From Typhlomys cinereus (lineage: Eukaryota > Chordata > Mammalia > Rodentia > Platacanthomyidae), in contig JALPQD010000138.1 of the NCBI GenBank assembly GCA_023101885.1, positions 4,316,903-4,380,902 on the forward strand: a DNA stretch of 64,000 bases, written 5' to 3'. Shown here one piece after another: positions 46,926 to 57,720 of the stretch; the stretch's first letter is position 1; the number at the start of each line of letters is the position of its first letter. The position numbers and the translations under genes are program-made. The notes under the pieces are model-generated. The model was not told the origin of the DNA, did not search any database, and saw only the letters and a program-made list of their open reading frames with translations.

Positions 46926-47250
46926 TGCTGACTTAGAAGACACGGTATCCTTTAGGTGAGGCAAAAGTCTGTGGCACATACACAGCAAGAAATGGGGACT
47001 GTGCTCTTCACCACTTCAAACTACTGAATTCTGCCAACAAGCCTAAAGACATGAAAATAGATTCTTCCCCAGAATCTATAGCACCTGGATTCTACCTCTG
47101 TGAGACTGTAAGCAGAGAACTTGGTGGAGACCCCCGCTTTCCACCATTCCATCAGACATCTGACCCAGAAAACTGTGAGGTAATAAATAGGCATTAACTG
47201 TGCAGTAAAATGCATGATAATTTGTTACACAACATAGAAAGCTGACACAG
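46926..47250 (+). mobile_element. MLT/MST-type MaLR LTR relic
   Basis: The terminal order 'gtgaggtaataaataggcat', 'aatttgttacacaacataga' and 'aagctgacaca' is typical of the 3' end of mammalian MaLR LTRs in plus orientation. Confidence 0.5.
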
Positions 47251-47398
47251 GTGTTTAACAGTACCTCTGGCCTCTACCCACTAGATGCCAGTAGCATCAT
47301 CCTGAGGTGTGACAGCCCAAATATATCTAGATATTTCTAAATGGCATTGAAGGGCTTACAAAATCACTCAAGGTTGCGAACCACTGGTCTGGACATGC
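47251..47398 (-). mobile_element. MER20-like hAT-Charlie DNA transposon
   Basis: 'taacagtacctctggcctct', 'acccactagatgccagtagc' and 'aggttgcgaaccactggtct' follow the reverse complement of MER20, including a terminal-inverted-repeat-like end. Shortened in the middle. Confidence 0.6.
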
Positions 47399-48235
47399 AA
47401 ATGGTCCCTGTGGTCCAGAGGAAGAGGCAACCATCTTGAACTCTACCACATCTCCTTGATTGCATTTACTGCTTTCTACAACACAGGTTTAGTCAATAAG
47501 ACTCTAATGTGGAAAGACAGAATTGGGCATTCTCTAACAAATCAATCTGAATGAAAAAAATACATAAAAATAGTTCAAAAAATCAATCAAGAGGGTTTAG
47601 GGGAGAACAAATAATTCTCTGTAAATTATTTCCTTCCATTATAAATAAAAGTTCCTGCTAAGAAAGGGGAACTGGTCTTGCTGGATTTGCATGTAGCTTT
47701 AGGGTTTAATTTCTTATTTCTTGTTCTTTCTTTTCTTTTTTCATATGGAATTGGAGTCTGAACTTGGGGGTCTTGCCCATGCTAAACAAGCACACTAACA
47801 CAGAGCTCCAATCCCAGCCCCTGGATTTTGTTTTCTATAGCATGAAAGTACACAACCAGAGGAAATGCTTGGCTTAATTCACAAATCTCATGGTTGTTAA
47901 ACAATGCACAATGGAAGATTCTGAGCGAACACAGTGGCTTGTTCCACACTGTCGGACAGCTTGGAATTCTGTGGCTGATGCCACACTGTAGGATGGTATT
48001 GCAACTCCTCCTGCCACATTCATTTAAAGTAAATATCACTGCATTCACCTTGAGACTCAAAGAGGAGAAACGAATGGCCCCCTAGTTTTTAACATTTTAT
48101 CTCTTGGAGTGCTATCCTATATTTGAAAAATGAAACAAATACAATATAACAGGCTTTTAAATATAGCCATGAGTTACAAGTTGCAACATATAGCTGGCTG
48201 GAAATGCTGGCTGTGAACTGCTTGACCCTAATCAC
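47399..48235. other. Gene-free interval with a short antisense SINE remnant
   Basis: At 47745-47822 'ggaattggagtctgaacttg' to 'ctccaatcccagcccc' looks like the antisense head of a rodent SINE. The rest is unrecognised. Confidence 0.35.
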
Positions 48236-48239
48236 GAAA

Positions 48240-48770
48240 TCTAAGCCACCCCCATCCCAACCCAAAGACTCAAGGAACCTCGAGGAAGTGGGGACAGTAA
48301 GACTGTAAGAGTCTAAAATAGGACAGTGGTGGAGTAGATATTAGTTCCTGGATATGACAGGATTGCAGTGTATGTGATTTTATGGCCTCTATGTATACTT
48401 TCCCAAGAATTGCATGGGAGCTGTCCTATCAACTTCTCACCATGAAAAGGGAAAGATCCCAAGGAGCTCCACATTGCCCCAAGAGACTGATGAAGACTGA
48501 TGCTGATAGGGAAGAAAGATGCTTTCCTCAGTGGTATACCCATTGGCTTATAATACTTGCTGGAACATGAATCATGTCAGGCACATGTCATCAAAGACAA
48601 ATTAGTGGACCACACAGGTGAAAAGACTTGAAGATAGGAGATAGTGTGATAAGGGGAGATGAAGGGTTATGTGAGGAAAAAGATGAGGTTGGGGATTAAG
48701 GGGTGAAAATATCATAACTTCACTTTATGTATGTACATATGCAGCACTAATTTTTTAAAAAATCCAGTGT
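48240..48770 (+). mobile_element. Old rodent L1 3'-end fragment
   Basis: 'gacagtaagactgtaagagt', 'gatgctttcctcagtggtat' and 'aggttggggattaaggggtg', followed by 'aatatcataacttca' and an A-rich end, match 57300-57720 and the antisense copy at 1070-1610. Confidence 0.5.
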
Positions 48771-49600
48771 AAAAAAAGAAGTTGATTATAGAGTTATTTA
48801 CAATAGCAACAAATTCTGAATGACAGACTTACAGTAATGTTAAACCAATGCAAATACTATTCATATCCTCACAAGAATAAAATGCATATTTCTCAAGGGA
48901 AAAAACAAGCAGGAGTATTCTTATCAAAAATTTGACTGGCTAGAAAAGAAACACATGACACAGCTTTATATTTATTTCTTCCAGCTTAACATGTTACTTT
49001 TTTCCTGTATAAGGAGCTATGGACTCTGATTTTAGGATGTCAATAGGATGTATTACAGTGTTTCTGGAGAAGTGAGTGTTTCTGGAGAAGGCAACAGAAA
49101 CAATAATGTAGCAGCAACAATGTGGGAGGACTACTGTGCTCAGCAGACATGTTGGCAAAATCAACTGAAACTTTGATCCTCTGCACCTTTTGAAAACTGT
49201 ATAGGACTATTCTCTCAGCTGTCAGATGAAAACCTGAGAGATACAATGAATCCTTGGATAACTCAATTAAAGGACAGCCTCAATCCTCTGAAGTCACAAA
49301 TAAAATGACAAATAAGCTTAGCCGGTTTCCTTGTAACTGTTGGACAGAAAGCCTAAAGCATGGAAAGACATACTATTTGGTGGCTTCTCTATTTCTTTTT
49401 AGTCCACCACTCATCCCTAGATTACTAGGTACATTCTTGAATCTCTGGATTTAAAGTAAATGAGAGAGAAAAGGGAAAGGAATCAGAAACCTTGACTGAG
49501 ATGGTCTGTGTCCTAAGAAGGTGTCTCATAATGGTCAGGGGTATTTAACTTACTTTGGGATTTTAAGTTTCCCAACCAGTCACTTATTCACTCAGCTTTT
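48771..49600. other. Gene-free interval, nothing recognised
   Basis: 'gtgtttctggagaag' occurs twice in succession at about 49058-49089 (short tandem repeat). No other feature. Confidence 0.35.
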
Positions 49601-49927
49601 ACAATGCCTATTTCTTTTTTGTTTAAAAATTTTTTACTATTTTGTTTGTTTGTTTGTTTGTTTTGTGTGTGTGTATCAGAGGGCATTGTGTCCCTGTGAA
49701 GATCCAAGGATGACTTCAGGAATAATCCTGGATTGCTTCTACCTCCTTGTTGCTTCACTCTGGGATTCCCAGGCTCCATCCACCAGAGCCTGAAGTGCAG
49801 GCCACCCCACCATTTCCACTTGGCGTTTTTACATGGGACCCCTGAGATCCAAACTCAGGACCTTCTGTTTGTGAGACAGAGTCTTAACCCCTGAGCCATC
49901 TCTTCAGCCCCACAATGCCTATTTCTT
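49601..49927 (-). mobile_element. Lineage-specific tRNA-derived SINE, well preserved
   Basis: A 16-bp target duplication, ACAATGCCTATTTCTT, lies at 49601-49616 and 49912-49927. The minus-strand element starts with 'ggggctgaagagatggctca', has a B-box-like region and ends in a short CA and AAAC tail. It is probably the best full-length copy in the window. Confidence 0.93.
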
Positions 49928-50268
49928 CATCTTGAGGGAATTTTTTTCACTTATTACTCCACTGTCCTAAGAGAAAACTACCAGAAAGAAATTCAATAGC
50001 AACCCAAGAAATTCCCTCCAGAGAGGAGGTCGCCTCCAGCTCACTTCCTGCGGGTCATGCCAAGCTAAACAGGCGATTTACTGCCAGCAGCCTTCCTAGT
50101 ACACTCCTCAGAGGCCATGGAAGAATGTGCCCATATCGCTGCTGGGCCAGCAGTTTGAGGTCACCAGTGCATCCTCCAAGATTCTAGTAAAACATCTTCA
50201 GCTTTATAGTTCTTTTATAAATGACCTCTTCTCCTTGGACCAGTGTACTAATTGTTCACTTATCAGAA
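49928..50268. other. Gene-free interval, nothing recognised
   Basis: Unique-looking, no supported element. Confidence 0.3.
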
Positions 50269-50590
50269 TCTGGAATCACCAGTGTGGTGGACCTCTGGGT
50301 ATGTCTGTGGAAGATCATCTTGAATACATTAATTGTAGTGGGATCACCCACCTAGTATGGGTAGCCCCATTCCCTGGATGGATAGATATTTGAACAGCAG
50401 CATGTATCTATCCCTTCCTGCTTCCTGACTGTAGCTGCAATGAGACCAGCTGCTTCAAGCATCCGTGGTCTTACCATGCTGCCACAATGGACTCTAAACC
50501 ATGAGCCAGAACAAACTCTTCCTCTGTTAAGTTGCTTTGGTCAGGGTATTTTTTTATCCCAGCAACAGGGGCAGATTTTCCCAGGAATCC
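50269..50590 (+). mobile_element. Rodent ERV-like LTR relic
   Basis: 'ttcctgcttcctgactgtag', 'ctgcaatgagaccagctgct', 'aaaccatgagccagaacaaa' and 'ttgctttggtcagggtattt' follow the 3' half of a common rodent MaLR/ERVL-type LTR. The 5' end is uncertain. Confidence 0.55.
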
Positions 50591-50817
50591 CAGCTGAGTT
50601 TCAATGTGAAGTCAATAAGGTTAAATCTTGAAGAAGACAATGAGATGTCTGCCTCAACGAGGCTGCTTTGTGTTTTCTACAGAAATCTGCCATATTATAG
50701 TGAGGATGAACCATGTCTACAGGCCCAGAGCTTGAGGAGAATCTTCAAGTTCAAAGTTCACATCTATTCTAAGTATATTCCCATCTAAGGTGACAGGACC
50801 GCACTCTTTTCCCTACC

Positions 50818-51428
50818 AAGAAAAGAAAAAAGAAAAGGGAAAGGAAAAAGGAAAGGAAAGGAAAGGATAGGAAAGGGAAGGGAAGGGAAGGGAAGGGAAG
50901 GGAAGGGAAGGGAAGGGAAGGAGAAGGAGAAGGAGAGGGAAGAGGCGAGGAGAGAGAGAGGGAGAGGGAGAAGGGAGGAGGGGGGAGAAGGGAGCGGGAG
51001 AAGGGAGAGGGAGGAGGGAGGGAGGAGGGAGAGGGATGAGGGAGATGGGAGAGAGGGATGGAGCGGGAGAGAGGAAGAGGAGAGGGCAGAGAGGCAGACC
51101 GAGGGAGAGGGAGAGGGGAGAGGGAGAGGGGAGAGGAGAGGGAGAGGGAGGAAGGGCAGAGGCAGGGAGAGGAGAGGGAGAGGGAGAGGGAGAGGGCAGA
51201 GGGAGGGAGGGGAGGGAGAGGGAGAGGGAGAGGGAGGGTAAGAGGAGAAGGGAGGGGAGAGTGAGAAAGGGAGAAGGAGAAGGAGAAGGAGAGGAAAGGA
51301 AAAAGAAAGGAAAAAGGAAAGGAAAAAGGAAAGGGAAAAGGCAGATAGGAAAGGAGAGGAAAGTCAGAGGAAATAAGAGAAGGCAAAAAGTAAATGAAAA
51401 AGAAAGGAAAAAAGTAAAGGAAAAAGGA
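50818..51428. repeat. 0.6-kb polypurine tract
   Basis: About 610 bases nearly free of pyrimidines on the plus strand. Units drift from AAAAG through GGAAG, GGGAAG, GGAGA and GGGAGA back to GGAAA. Long frames here (up to 229 codons) are Ser/Leu/Pro or Arg/Glu/Gly low-complexity artefacts. Confidence 0.97.
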
Positions 51429-51935
51429 CATTCCAGGCAACGTCCACTTCCTGACACCGGCCAGTCCAAGTCACTCCCGCTTCCAGTCACCAACGTCCAC
51501 ACTGCCAGTCACCAGTACCACTAAACGCGTCCCCGTTCCCATTCCCTTACAATTACACCTTACCCCATCAATATACCCGTACATTAGTCCCTTCCCCATG
51601 ACCGTCAACTTCCCCCTTCACCTTTCCCCTTCCCGTACTTAAAGGCACCCTTCCCGCCTTTCCACTGCCTGACTCTTCACCTTCAAACTTCCCTGTTCCC
51701 CCATCCCTTCCACTTCCCTCAACTATTCCCTGTCCTTCCCTTCCATTCCACTTCCACGTCCCCCGTCATTCCTCCAATTCCCCTCCCCGACCCCCCCCCC
51801 CCCCTCGCCCCCCCCCGTCCCTGCAACTTCCCACTTCCCCCCATGCCCCCCCCCCCCCTTCCCCGTCCCTTCCCCTTCCTTTTCCCTCTTCCCCTACCCT
51901 CCTTTTACGCCTTCCTCTTCCCCTACTCAGTTCTG
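51429..51935. repeat. Degenerate C/T-rich tract next to the polypurine tract
   Basis: After a 100-bp CpG-containing patch with repeated 'ccagtcac' (51430-51530), the plus strand becomes C/T-rich with CCCTT-like units and two long C-runs (about 51790-51815 and 51848-51858). It looks like a decayed or poorly resolved pyrimidine simple repeat. Confidence 0.75.
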
Positions 51936-52124
51936 ACATCTCATCTTCTCCGCCGTCATGTATCCAGATAAAATCCTTTCTTTAAATTAAAGATCTTTCT
52001 AGGATCACACTGAGTTCTTACTTGATGGCTAGCTGAATTCAAGTTGTCACTTGTTTCCTTGTGTTTGTGACAATCAGCAACGATCAGTTCCACAATCTTT
52101 ATTGTTACCATAGTCCATAATCAC
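51936..52124. other. Gene-free interval
   Basis: Nothing recognised. Confidence 0.3.
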
Positions 52125-52865
52125 TAGTGTTGCAGTCTGCCTGCATGGTTGCTGAAAAATGACCATCAAATGGCGTTAATTAAAAGGAAAAAGGGAAAAT
52201 AAATGCACAGCAACAAAAGCAAAACAAAAAGCAAAATGCAGGCAAAAAACCACAACTCCCAAACCAGGCAGGGCTGGAGGGAACTGACCCACCACAGGCA
52301 GAACACAACCATCACACCAAATAACAAATCTTAGCTGGGAGAGGGACAATCTTACTTTCAAGCAGCAGGTCTGGCCAGTATAAAACACAGGATGGGCAGG
52401 ACTCGCTCAACAACCAGCTCGCCCCTTGTAATTATGTTCCAGGGGGATTCCAGGGTCGTTTATTATTCCAGGTGCGGCAGGTATATAATTTTATTCCAGG
52501 GGGGGGCCTAAGCCCAAATATCCCACCACAATTTTATGTATGTCCAGGGGGGCAGGGGTTCCCGGCCAGGGCATAATCTAAATCCCACCACATAATCCCA
52601 ACTAATCCTAATCCCAATGGGAGGGCCAATATTCCAGGGGGCCTAATCCCACCCACCACCATACAACTAAACTAATCTTATATAATAGTCCAGGGGCCTA
52701 ATCCCATCCCACCCACATAAACTGTGGGCGGGCCTTCCACTTCAGCTAGACAATCTCCTTCAGGTTCGCACTGGGCTCAACTCAACTACTAATTCTCCAT
52801 AAATATGCCCAGAGCTCAAACCCGCCTCTGTCAAGTTGACACCTGTGCCTAACTATGACAACTAG
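52125..52865 (-). mobile_element. MaLR/ERVL-like LTR with internal expansion
   Basis: On the minus strand it starts 'cataggcacaggtgtcaact'-like near 52860 and ends with 'tttgatggtcatttttcagc', 'aaccatgcaggcagactgca' near 52135, as in 28805-29253. It is about 300 bases longer than that copy because of a degenerate tandem array at 52430-52735. Confidence 0.65.
52430..52735 (-). repeat. Degenerate minisatellite inside an LTR
   Basis: Repeated blocks on the plus strand combine 'ttccaggggg' with 'cctaatcccaccca' and 'ataatttta'-like pieces, at least five times with variable length. The other LTR copies have only one such segment ('gtgggtgggactaggctc' in sense). Confidence 0.75.
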
Positions 52866-54040
52866 CAATACTGCAAAGCCATGACTTCATGCACAGATGG
52901 GATGGTTCGTACTGGTGACCCTCAGGATGTCAGACATCATCAGTACTACTCTAATGGAGCGTTTTTGCCATCTAACTGACAGGTCCCAAAACCCTATCAC
53001 AAGGGTATTGTGCTTGGAGTCCTTCTAGTACCATTTACTTCTGGTTTCCCCAGAATCAGACCGTGAAGCAAGAACTTGAATGAAAGTAGTTTATTTGGAA
53101 GTTGTACTGAATGCCGGGAGGGGAGGGGGGAAAGCCAGTAAAAGTAACATTACTAATCCAGCCACCCCTGAGCTTTGGGAAGGAACGCCCAACACATGCC
53201 TCGGGATAATCCCAGTTTAGAGTCCGAGGGCTCTGCCATTTACACATGCTGAAAACTCACATCTCTTGTTAGCGTAGGTTCATGACTGCTCCAAGGAGAG
53301 GGTAACTCCTCAGCTTTCTGTTTCCCCCCAAGTAGGAGGATCTTCCCCAATTTGACAAGCCCCTAGGAACAGCATTGCTTGCCTATCAATCTGTAGGAAA
53401 GCAATGAAATAAAAAGGTCTAAGCAATCATATCTGCTACATCTTTTAACATGTCCCACATTTGCCACATGGGAAAACTCTTTTACCTTTGCCTTGAATGA
53501 GCTTAAGGAACATGGATTCATGTGAACATGCTGGCCCTTCTCTGATGTTGCCACCAAAGCAATCTGTCAGTCTTTTGTCTTCTAGATGTCCTGCATGAGA
53601 GTCAGGCCCGGGTAAACAGAGCCAGACACATCAACGACTGTAGCTGTGTGTACACCAAGCTCTCCAATTCCACCTCCATTAGACCCCAAACAATGCTGAG
53701 AGTGGATAGTGAAGGCTTCTGACTAACACAGCACAGCCAAATCTAAAGAAATCGTTCCCCAGTCTTCACCTCTTGCCATGACAGTAGCTATTAAAAATTA
53801 TTACTCTAAATGATCATCCATAAGTACAACAGTGAGTCTCACGTGATCCTGGGTAGCTGGCATCTTTCAATTCTATACTTCAGTAGGAATGGAAGCCGGA
53901 AGAATTCTAGTTAATACCTTCTTACTTTAGCAACAGAGGCTGGCGGCGGCTCCTCAATCAACACTTGTCTGCAGGCAGTATCTTCAAAGCTAAGAGATAT
54001 GTGGAAACTGTCCACAAAAGTGATAACCAGGTATCCTTGA
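52866..54040. other. Gene-free interval, possible antisense LTR at 53050-53270
   Basis: At 53085-53150 'agtttatttggaagttgtac' followed by a G-rich stretch could be an antisense LTR end. Ends and family are not clear. The rest is unrecognised. Confidence 0.25.
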
Positions 54041-54240
54041 GAACACCTTTATTTTTACAGGATACCAAGCACTTTGCAGGTATTTCTCTTTTTACAAGCA
54101 TGTGCCCTTGCACTGGCCCTGTGACACAGGTTTTATTGCTCCCAGTGTGGAGGAAATGAGCTTAGAGGTTTACCCAGGGCATATACTGTTGGCAGTTGGC
54201 TAAAGCTACATTGAAACCTTTTACTGTCTGTCTCTGAAGC
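54041..54240 (+). mobile_element. MIR SINE relic
   Basis: 'accaagcactttgcaggtat', 'tgtggaggaaatgagcttag' and 'acccagggcatatactgttg' follow MIR in plus orientation. Confidence 0.6.
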
Positions 54241-54444
54241 ACATGGTTGTTCAGTTAGTTCGAAGAGAAGGAACCCAAAGCTTAAGTGCTACTGGGTACC
54301 AGGGAAAGAATGTAAATAGAAGATGCATATTGTCCAAATCATCACATACCCACAGAAAATGGTTGGTTAGAGAAAACAGCACTGATTGAGCAAAGAAAAC
54401 AACTCTGAGTGTTTTTAGCTGAGTCAGGCCCGTCAGTCTTTGTT

Positions 54445-54740
54445 TTGCTAATTTAGACTGGTATGGTAGATCTGAAGTCAGAAAATTTATGTATAGATTC
54501 TAGCTGAGACACTGTTAATTCTGAATACTTGGGTGAATCATGGAATCTCTGCGAGCCTCAGTTTCTAGCCCTATAATATGGAAATAACCAATTTCTGTTT
54601 TGTAACATAATATGAAGCCTTTAAGACGTGGAAATTTCCTAGCATCCATAGAATGCACTGTGCAAATGGAAATCCTTACATTCTCCAGTGTATAATAGGA
54701 TTTCAATCCTGGCCCCTCCAAACTCCAAGAAGTTCCTATG
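54445..54740 (+). mobile_element. MIR SINE relic
   Basis: 'gacactgttaattctgaata', 'cttgggtgaatcatggaatc' and 'tgcgagcctcagtttctagc' match the MIR core in plus orientation. The right part is weaker. Confidence 0.55.
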
Positions 54741-55604
54741 ACAGAGAGGATAAGTGCATAAAGGGCATTATCAGACACAGAAGTACAGTGCTCATGAGCT
54801 ATTTCTAATTATAGACGTATGAGATCAGGCCTGACAGCTTTGGCCTGACTTTGGGGGTTAAGAGGTCAAAGGCATGCCATGTGAAGGAGCAGAGAGATCG
54901 CTATGTGCTCAGAGCCAGTGGGAGGACCAGAAAAGGAAACACTGGTTGCTATGTCTCTACTCTAATGTTATTTGGCAGGCTGCATTTGCTTGCAAGTAAA
55001 TTTAAGATCATTACCCATGACAGGAAATAAACCCAAAATCAAAATAGAATATTTATTCTAACTATCTCCCTAAGTTATTATTTTGCTATGATAGGATTTA
55101 GATGTAGTGCTTCTATCCTCAGGAATTTGATGATTCAAAGAGGATAATTTTTCTTTTATTAAGAGAAAAAAATCTAAACTCTGGATTATTATTAAGGTGT
55201 CTATTTCACAAGAATAAATCTTGCTCTTAGACTTGTACTTTTCAGTAAGGGCACTGAAACAGTACATTGTAACTCATTATTTAAATCAGGTATTATATGA
55301 ACAGGAGCTCATGTGTTCCTCACAACATTATCACAATTCAAAATTATCTCCACATCTGTCACTCTTCATTAACAACAACAACTTGCCATTAAGTTTTCCA
55401 TCACTATCTAGAAATGAATTCATGAGAAGCGAAACCCAACCAAGAAGTATTCAAAAGTCCTTCCCAGACTCATAGTAAGTTGCCACTTCAACAGTAACGG
55501 GTCCATTGCTCTTTAGCTTCAGTAATGAGAGACAGTAAAAGAGGAGGGAACAAATGTGAGGAGATGTAGAAGAGTGAAGGGAGAGGCAGCTGTGGGTATG
55601 TGAT
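54741..55604. other. Gene-free interval, nothing recognised
   Basis: AT-rich DNA with no supported element. Confidence 0.35.
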
Positions 55605-56570
55605 GATTTGGACATGAAGTATTCCTCCAGAAGACTAATGTGTTAGAGGTCCGGGACCAATCCCAACTGGCAGCACTATTAAGAGAGATAGTTGGACCAT
55701 AAGGGAGCTAAGCTCATCAATGAGGTAATCCACTGATGAGCTCATAGCTCAGTAGGCTATCAGAGGATGGGCCCTGATTGGAGGAGGTCTGTCACAGGAA
55801 GCATGAAGAGTATGGCCTGGGATTCCAATCACTCTGACAGTAGGAAGGGAATTGTCAAGGCTGGGGTATATATGAATGAATTCAAACATTAGATTTAAGG
55901 AGAGAATATCTTATTCAGTGTACTGTGGACAGCAATGGAGTGGTCAGGAAGTAGAATAATGCCTTCAGTGTAGGCAATGAACATGGAGGGTCTAATATGG
56001 GAGAACTACTTTTATGGTCAGGGTGAGTTTCTTTTTGGCTATACTTTCCGCATGATGTTATTGAAGCCATGTAAAGGATGACAGTCAAACTGGCCAGTGC
56101 ACATCTCTGGGAGGTGAGGGTGTGTCACTGTGTACAATCTCTGAGTAGCTGAGCATCTCTGTGATGTAAACATGGATACATGGGAACTGGTACCTGCAAG
56201 AAGGGTGTTTGCAGCAATGTGGTGTCAATTAAGCTTCCAGCAACTAGAAGCTAAGAAGTTGGACCACAGCGGCTTTTCAACATTGTGATGGGAACCAGGT
56301 GCTGCTTTCTGACTCTTATTAAATTCTTTTGGGTATGCTTTATCACAAGTTTCCTCCTAATCTCCTCTCTCTCTTTCCTCTCTCTCTTCCCCTCTGTCCT
56401 TGTCTCTCTCTCCCTGCTTCTCTCTGGATGTCATGAGGTGAGAGCAGTTCACCTCCTTTCAACTGATCAGGGACTGAAATCTTTGAAACTGTGAGCCAAA
56501 AAAGTCCTTTGTCTTTTGAGATTTTTCTCTTAGATATTTTTTATACCATGGGAACAAAAAGCTCACTCAC
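55605..56570 (+). mobile_element. Rodent ERV-like LTR, apparently interrupted
   Basis: The left part (55605-55880) reads 'gtgatgatttggacatgaag', 'gggccctgattggaggaggt' and 'ctgtcacaggaagc'. The right part (about 56355-56570) has the CT-rich block and 'gaaactgtgagccaaaaaag', 'tttttataccatgggaac'. The approximately 470 bases between them do not fit the LTR and may be an insertion or another repeat. Confidence 0.45.
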
Positions 56571-57005
56571 ACAGGACCTAAATGACTAGATAATAGTGAG
56601 TCTGTTATAATGAGTTGTCCCATTACTGATATTCTCTACATATACAGCTCCTCCATTGGACAGCAAGATGTCAGGAGGTTGGCAATTGTGTTTGACTCTT
56701 TTTTTTTCAACTTTCTCAGAGTAGATACGCCATCATAAAGGCCCCTATACTATCGTCCTTTAGTAGCTTTTTTTGCTAGCGTGCTTTTTAAAGTTGGCTG
56801 TACAAAGAACTGAGCAACAGAATTGTTTTTTCTCTCATGTCCTCTAAGGAAATGAAATAGCACAAAAGTGGTCATTCAAGAGTCTGAACTAATCACATCT
56901 TTCTGAGTGTGTCCCTTATTTCAAACGCCAGCTACCTTCCAAGGGAAGGAGCATCCAGTGGACAAGGAAGTGAAAGCAAATATTTTCTGAACAATGTTTG
57001 TAAAG
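56571..57005. other. Gene-free interval, nothing recognised
   Basis: No supported feature. Confidence 0.3.
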
Positions 57006-57200
57006 AGCTATGCAGCATTCATGAACATGATTCCACTAATAACGCTAGCATATCTTCTTGTGGGATGTAATATCTCCATTTGATAGCTGAAGAAAAAGGA
57101 AGTTAAATCCTTTGTCCAAGGGCATATAGCTACACCACAAATGATGAAACCAGGATTCAAACTCAGAGTTCCTTGTCTTCAAATCCGGCTTTTCTTCCCC
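57006..57200 (+). mobile_element. MIR SINE relic
   Basis: 'ctccatttgatagctgaaga', 'cctttgtccaagggcatata' and 'aaaccaggattcaaactcag' are a clear MIR match in plus orientation. Confidence 0.75.
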
Positions 57201-57233
57201 TTAATCTAAGCTTCCTTTCTGGAAACTTTAGAT

Positions 57234-57294
57234 AAGCCATTGGGCTGTGGACCAAGTCGTAACCATTGGAGGACTGGTCCACAGCCAATGGCTT
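57234..57294. repeat. 21/20-nt hairpin-forming inverted repeat
   Basis: Left arm 57234-57254 (starts AAGCCATTGG) and right arm 57275-57294 (ends CCAATGGCTT) are complementary apart from one bulged base, with a 20-nt loop. The foldback is about 61 nt, in the size range of a pre-miRNA stem-loop, though the stem is short for one. Confidence 0.9.
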
Positions 57295-57299
57295 TTATG

Positions 57300-57720
57300 A
57301 CCAATTCTCGCATGGTCACAATCTTGGTCCCCAATAGTGGTTACAACCCTCAGGGTTAGCCAGTGGAAATAACAGTAAGAGATTGACAGTTAAAGAGGCC
57401 AGCCAGAGCCCAGGTGGCTGGGGACATTCTTGCATGAGCAACTGAAGGATTCCCTTTAATGATGAGGATTAGTCTCGAGTAGGTGGGAGGTATAGAGGGA
57501 AGATGCTTTCCTTAATGGTGTGTCCACCGATTCATGATTAATGCTCCAGCAAGTTCTCAGAAGAAATCAGTGGACCACTCATGCAGAAACAACAAGAAAA
57601 TAGGAGGAAGACCACAGGGACAAAGAGTTGTAATGGAAAGGGGGGGGATGGAACTGGGGATTAAGGTGTGAAAATATCATAAATACATGATATCCATGTA
57701 TAAAACATGAAAAAAATTAA
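57300..57720 (+). mobile_element. Old rodent L1 3'-end fragment
   Basis: 'gaagatgctttccttaatgg', 'aatgctccagcaagttctca' and 'gaactggggattaaggtgtg' match 48240-48770 in the same orientation, ending in A-rich sequence. Confidence 0.5.

Noticed and set aside
50769..51524. Frames of 162-229 codons in the polypurine tract
   Set aside because: They encode only Ser/Leu/Pro or Arg/Glu/Gly repeats produced by the simple repeat.
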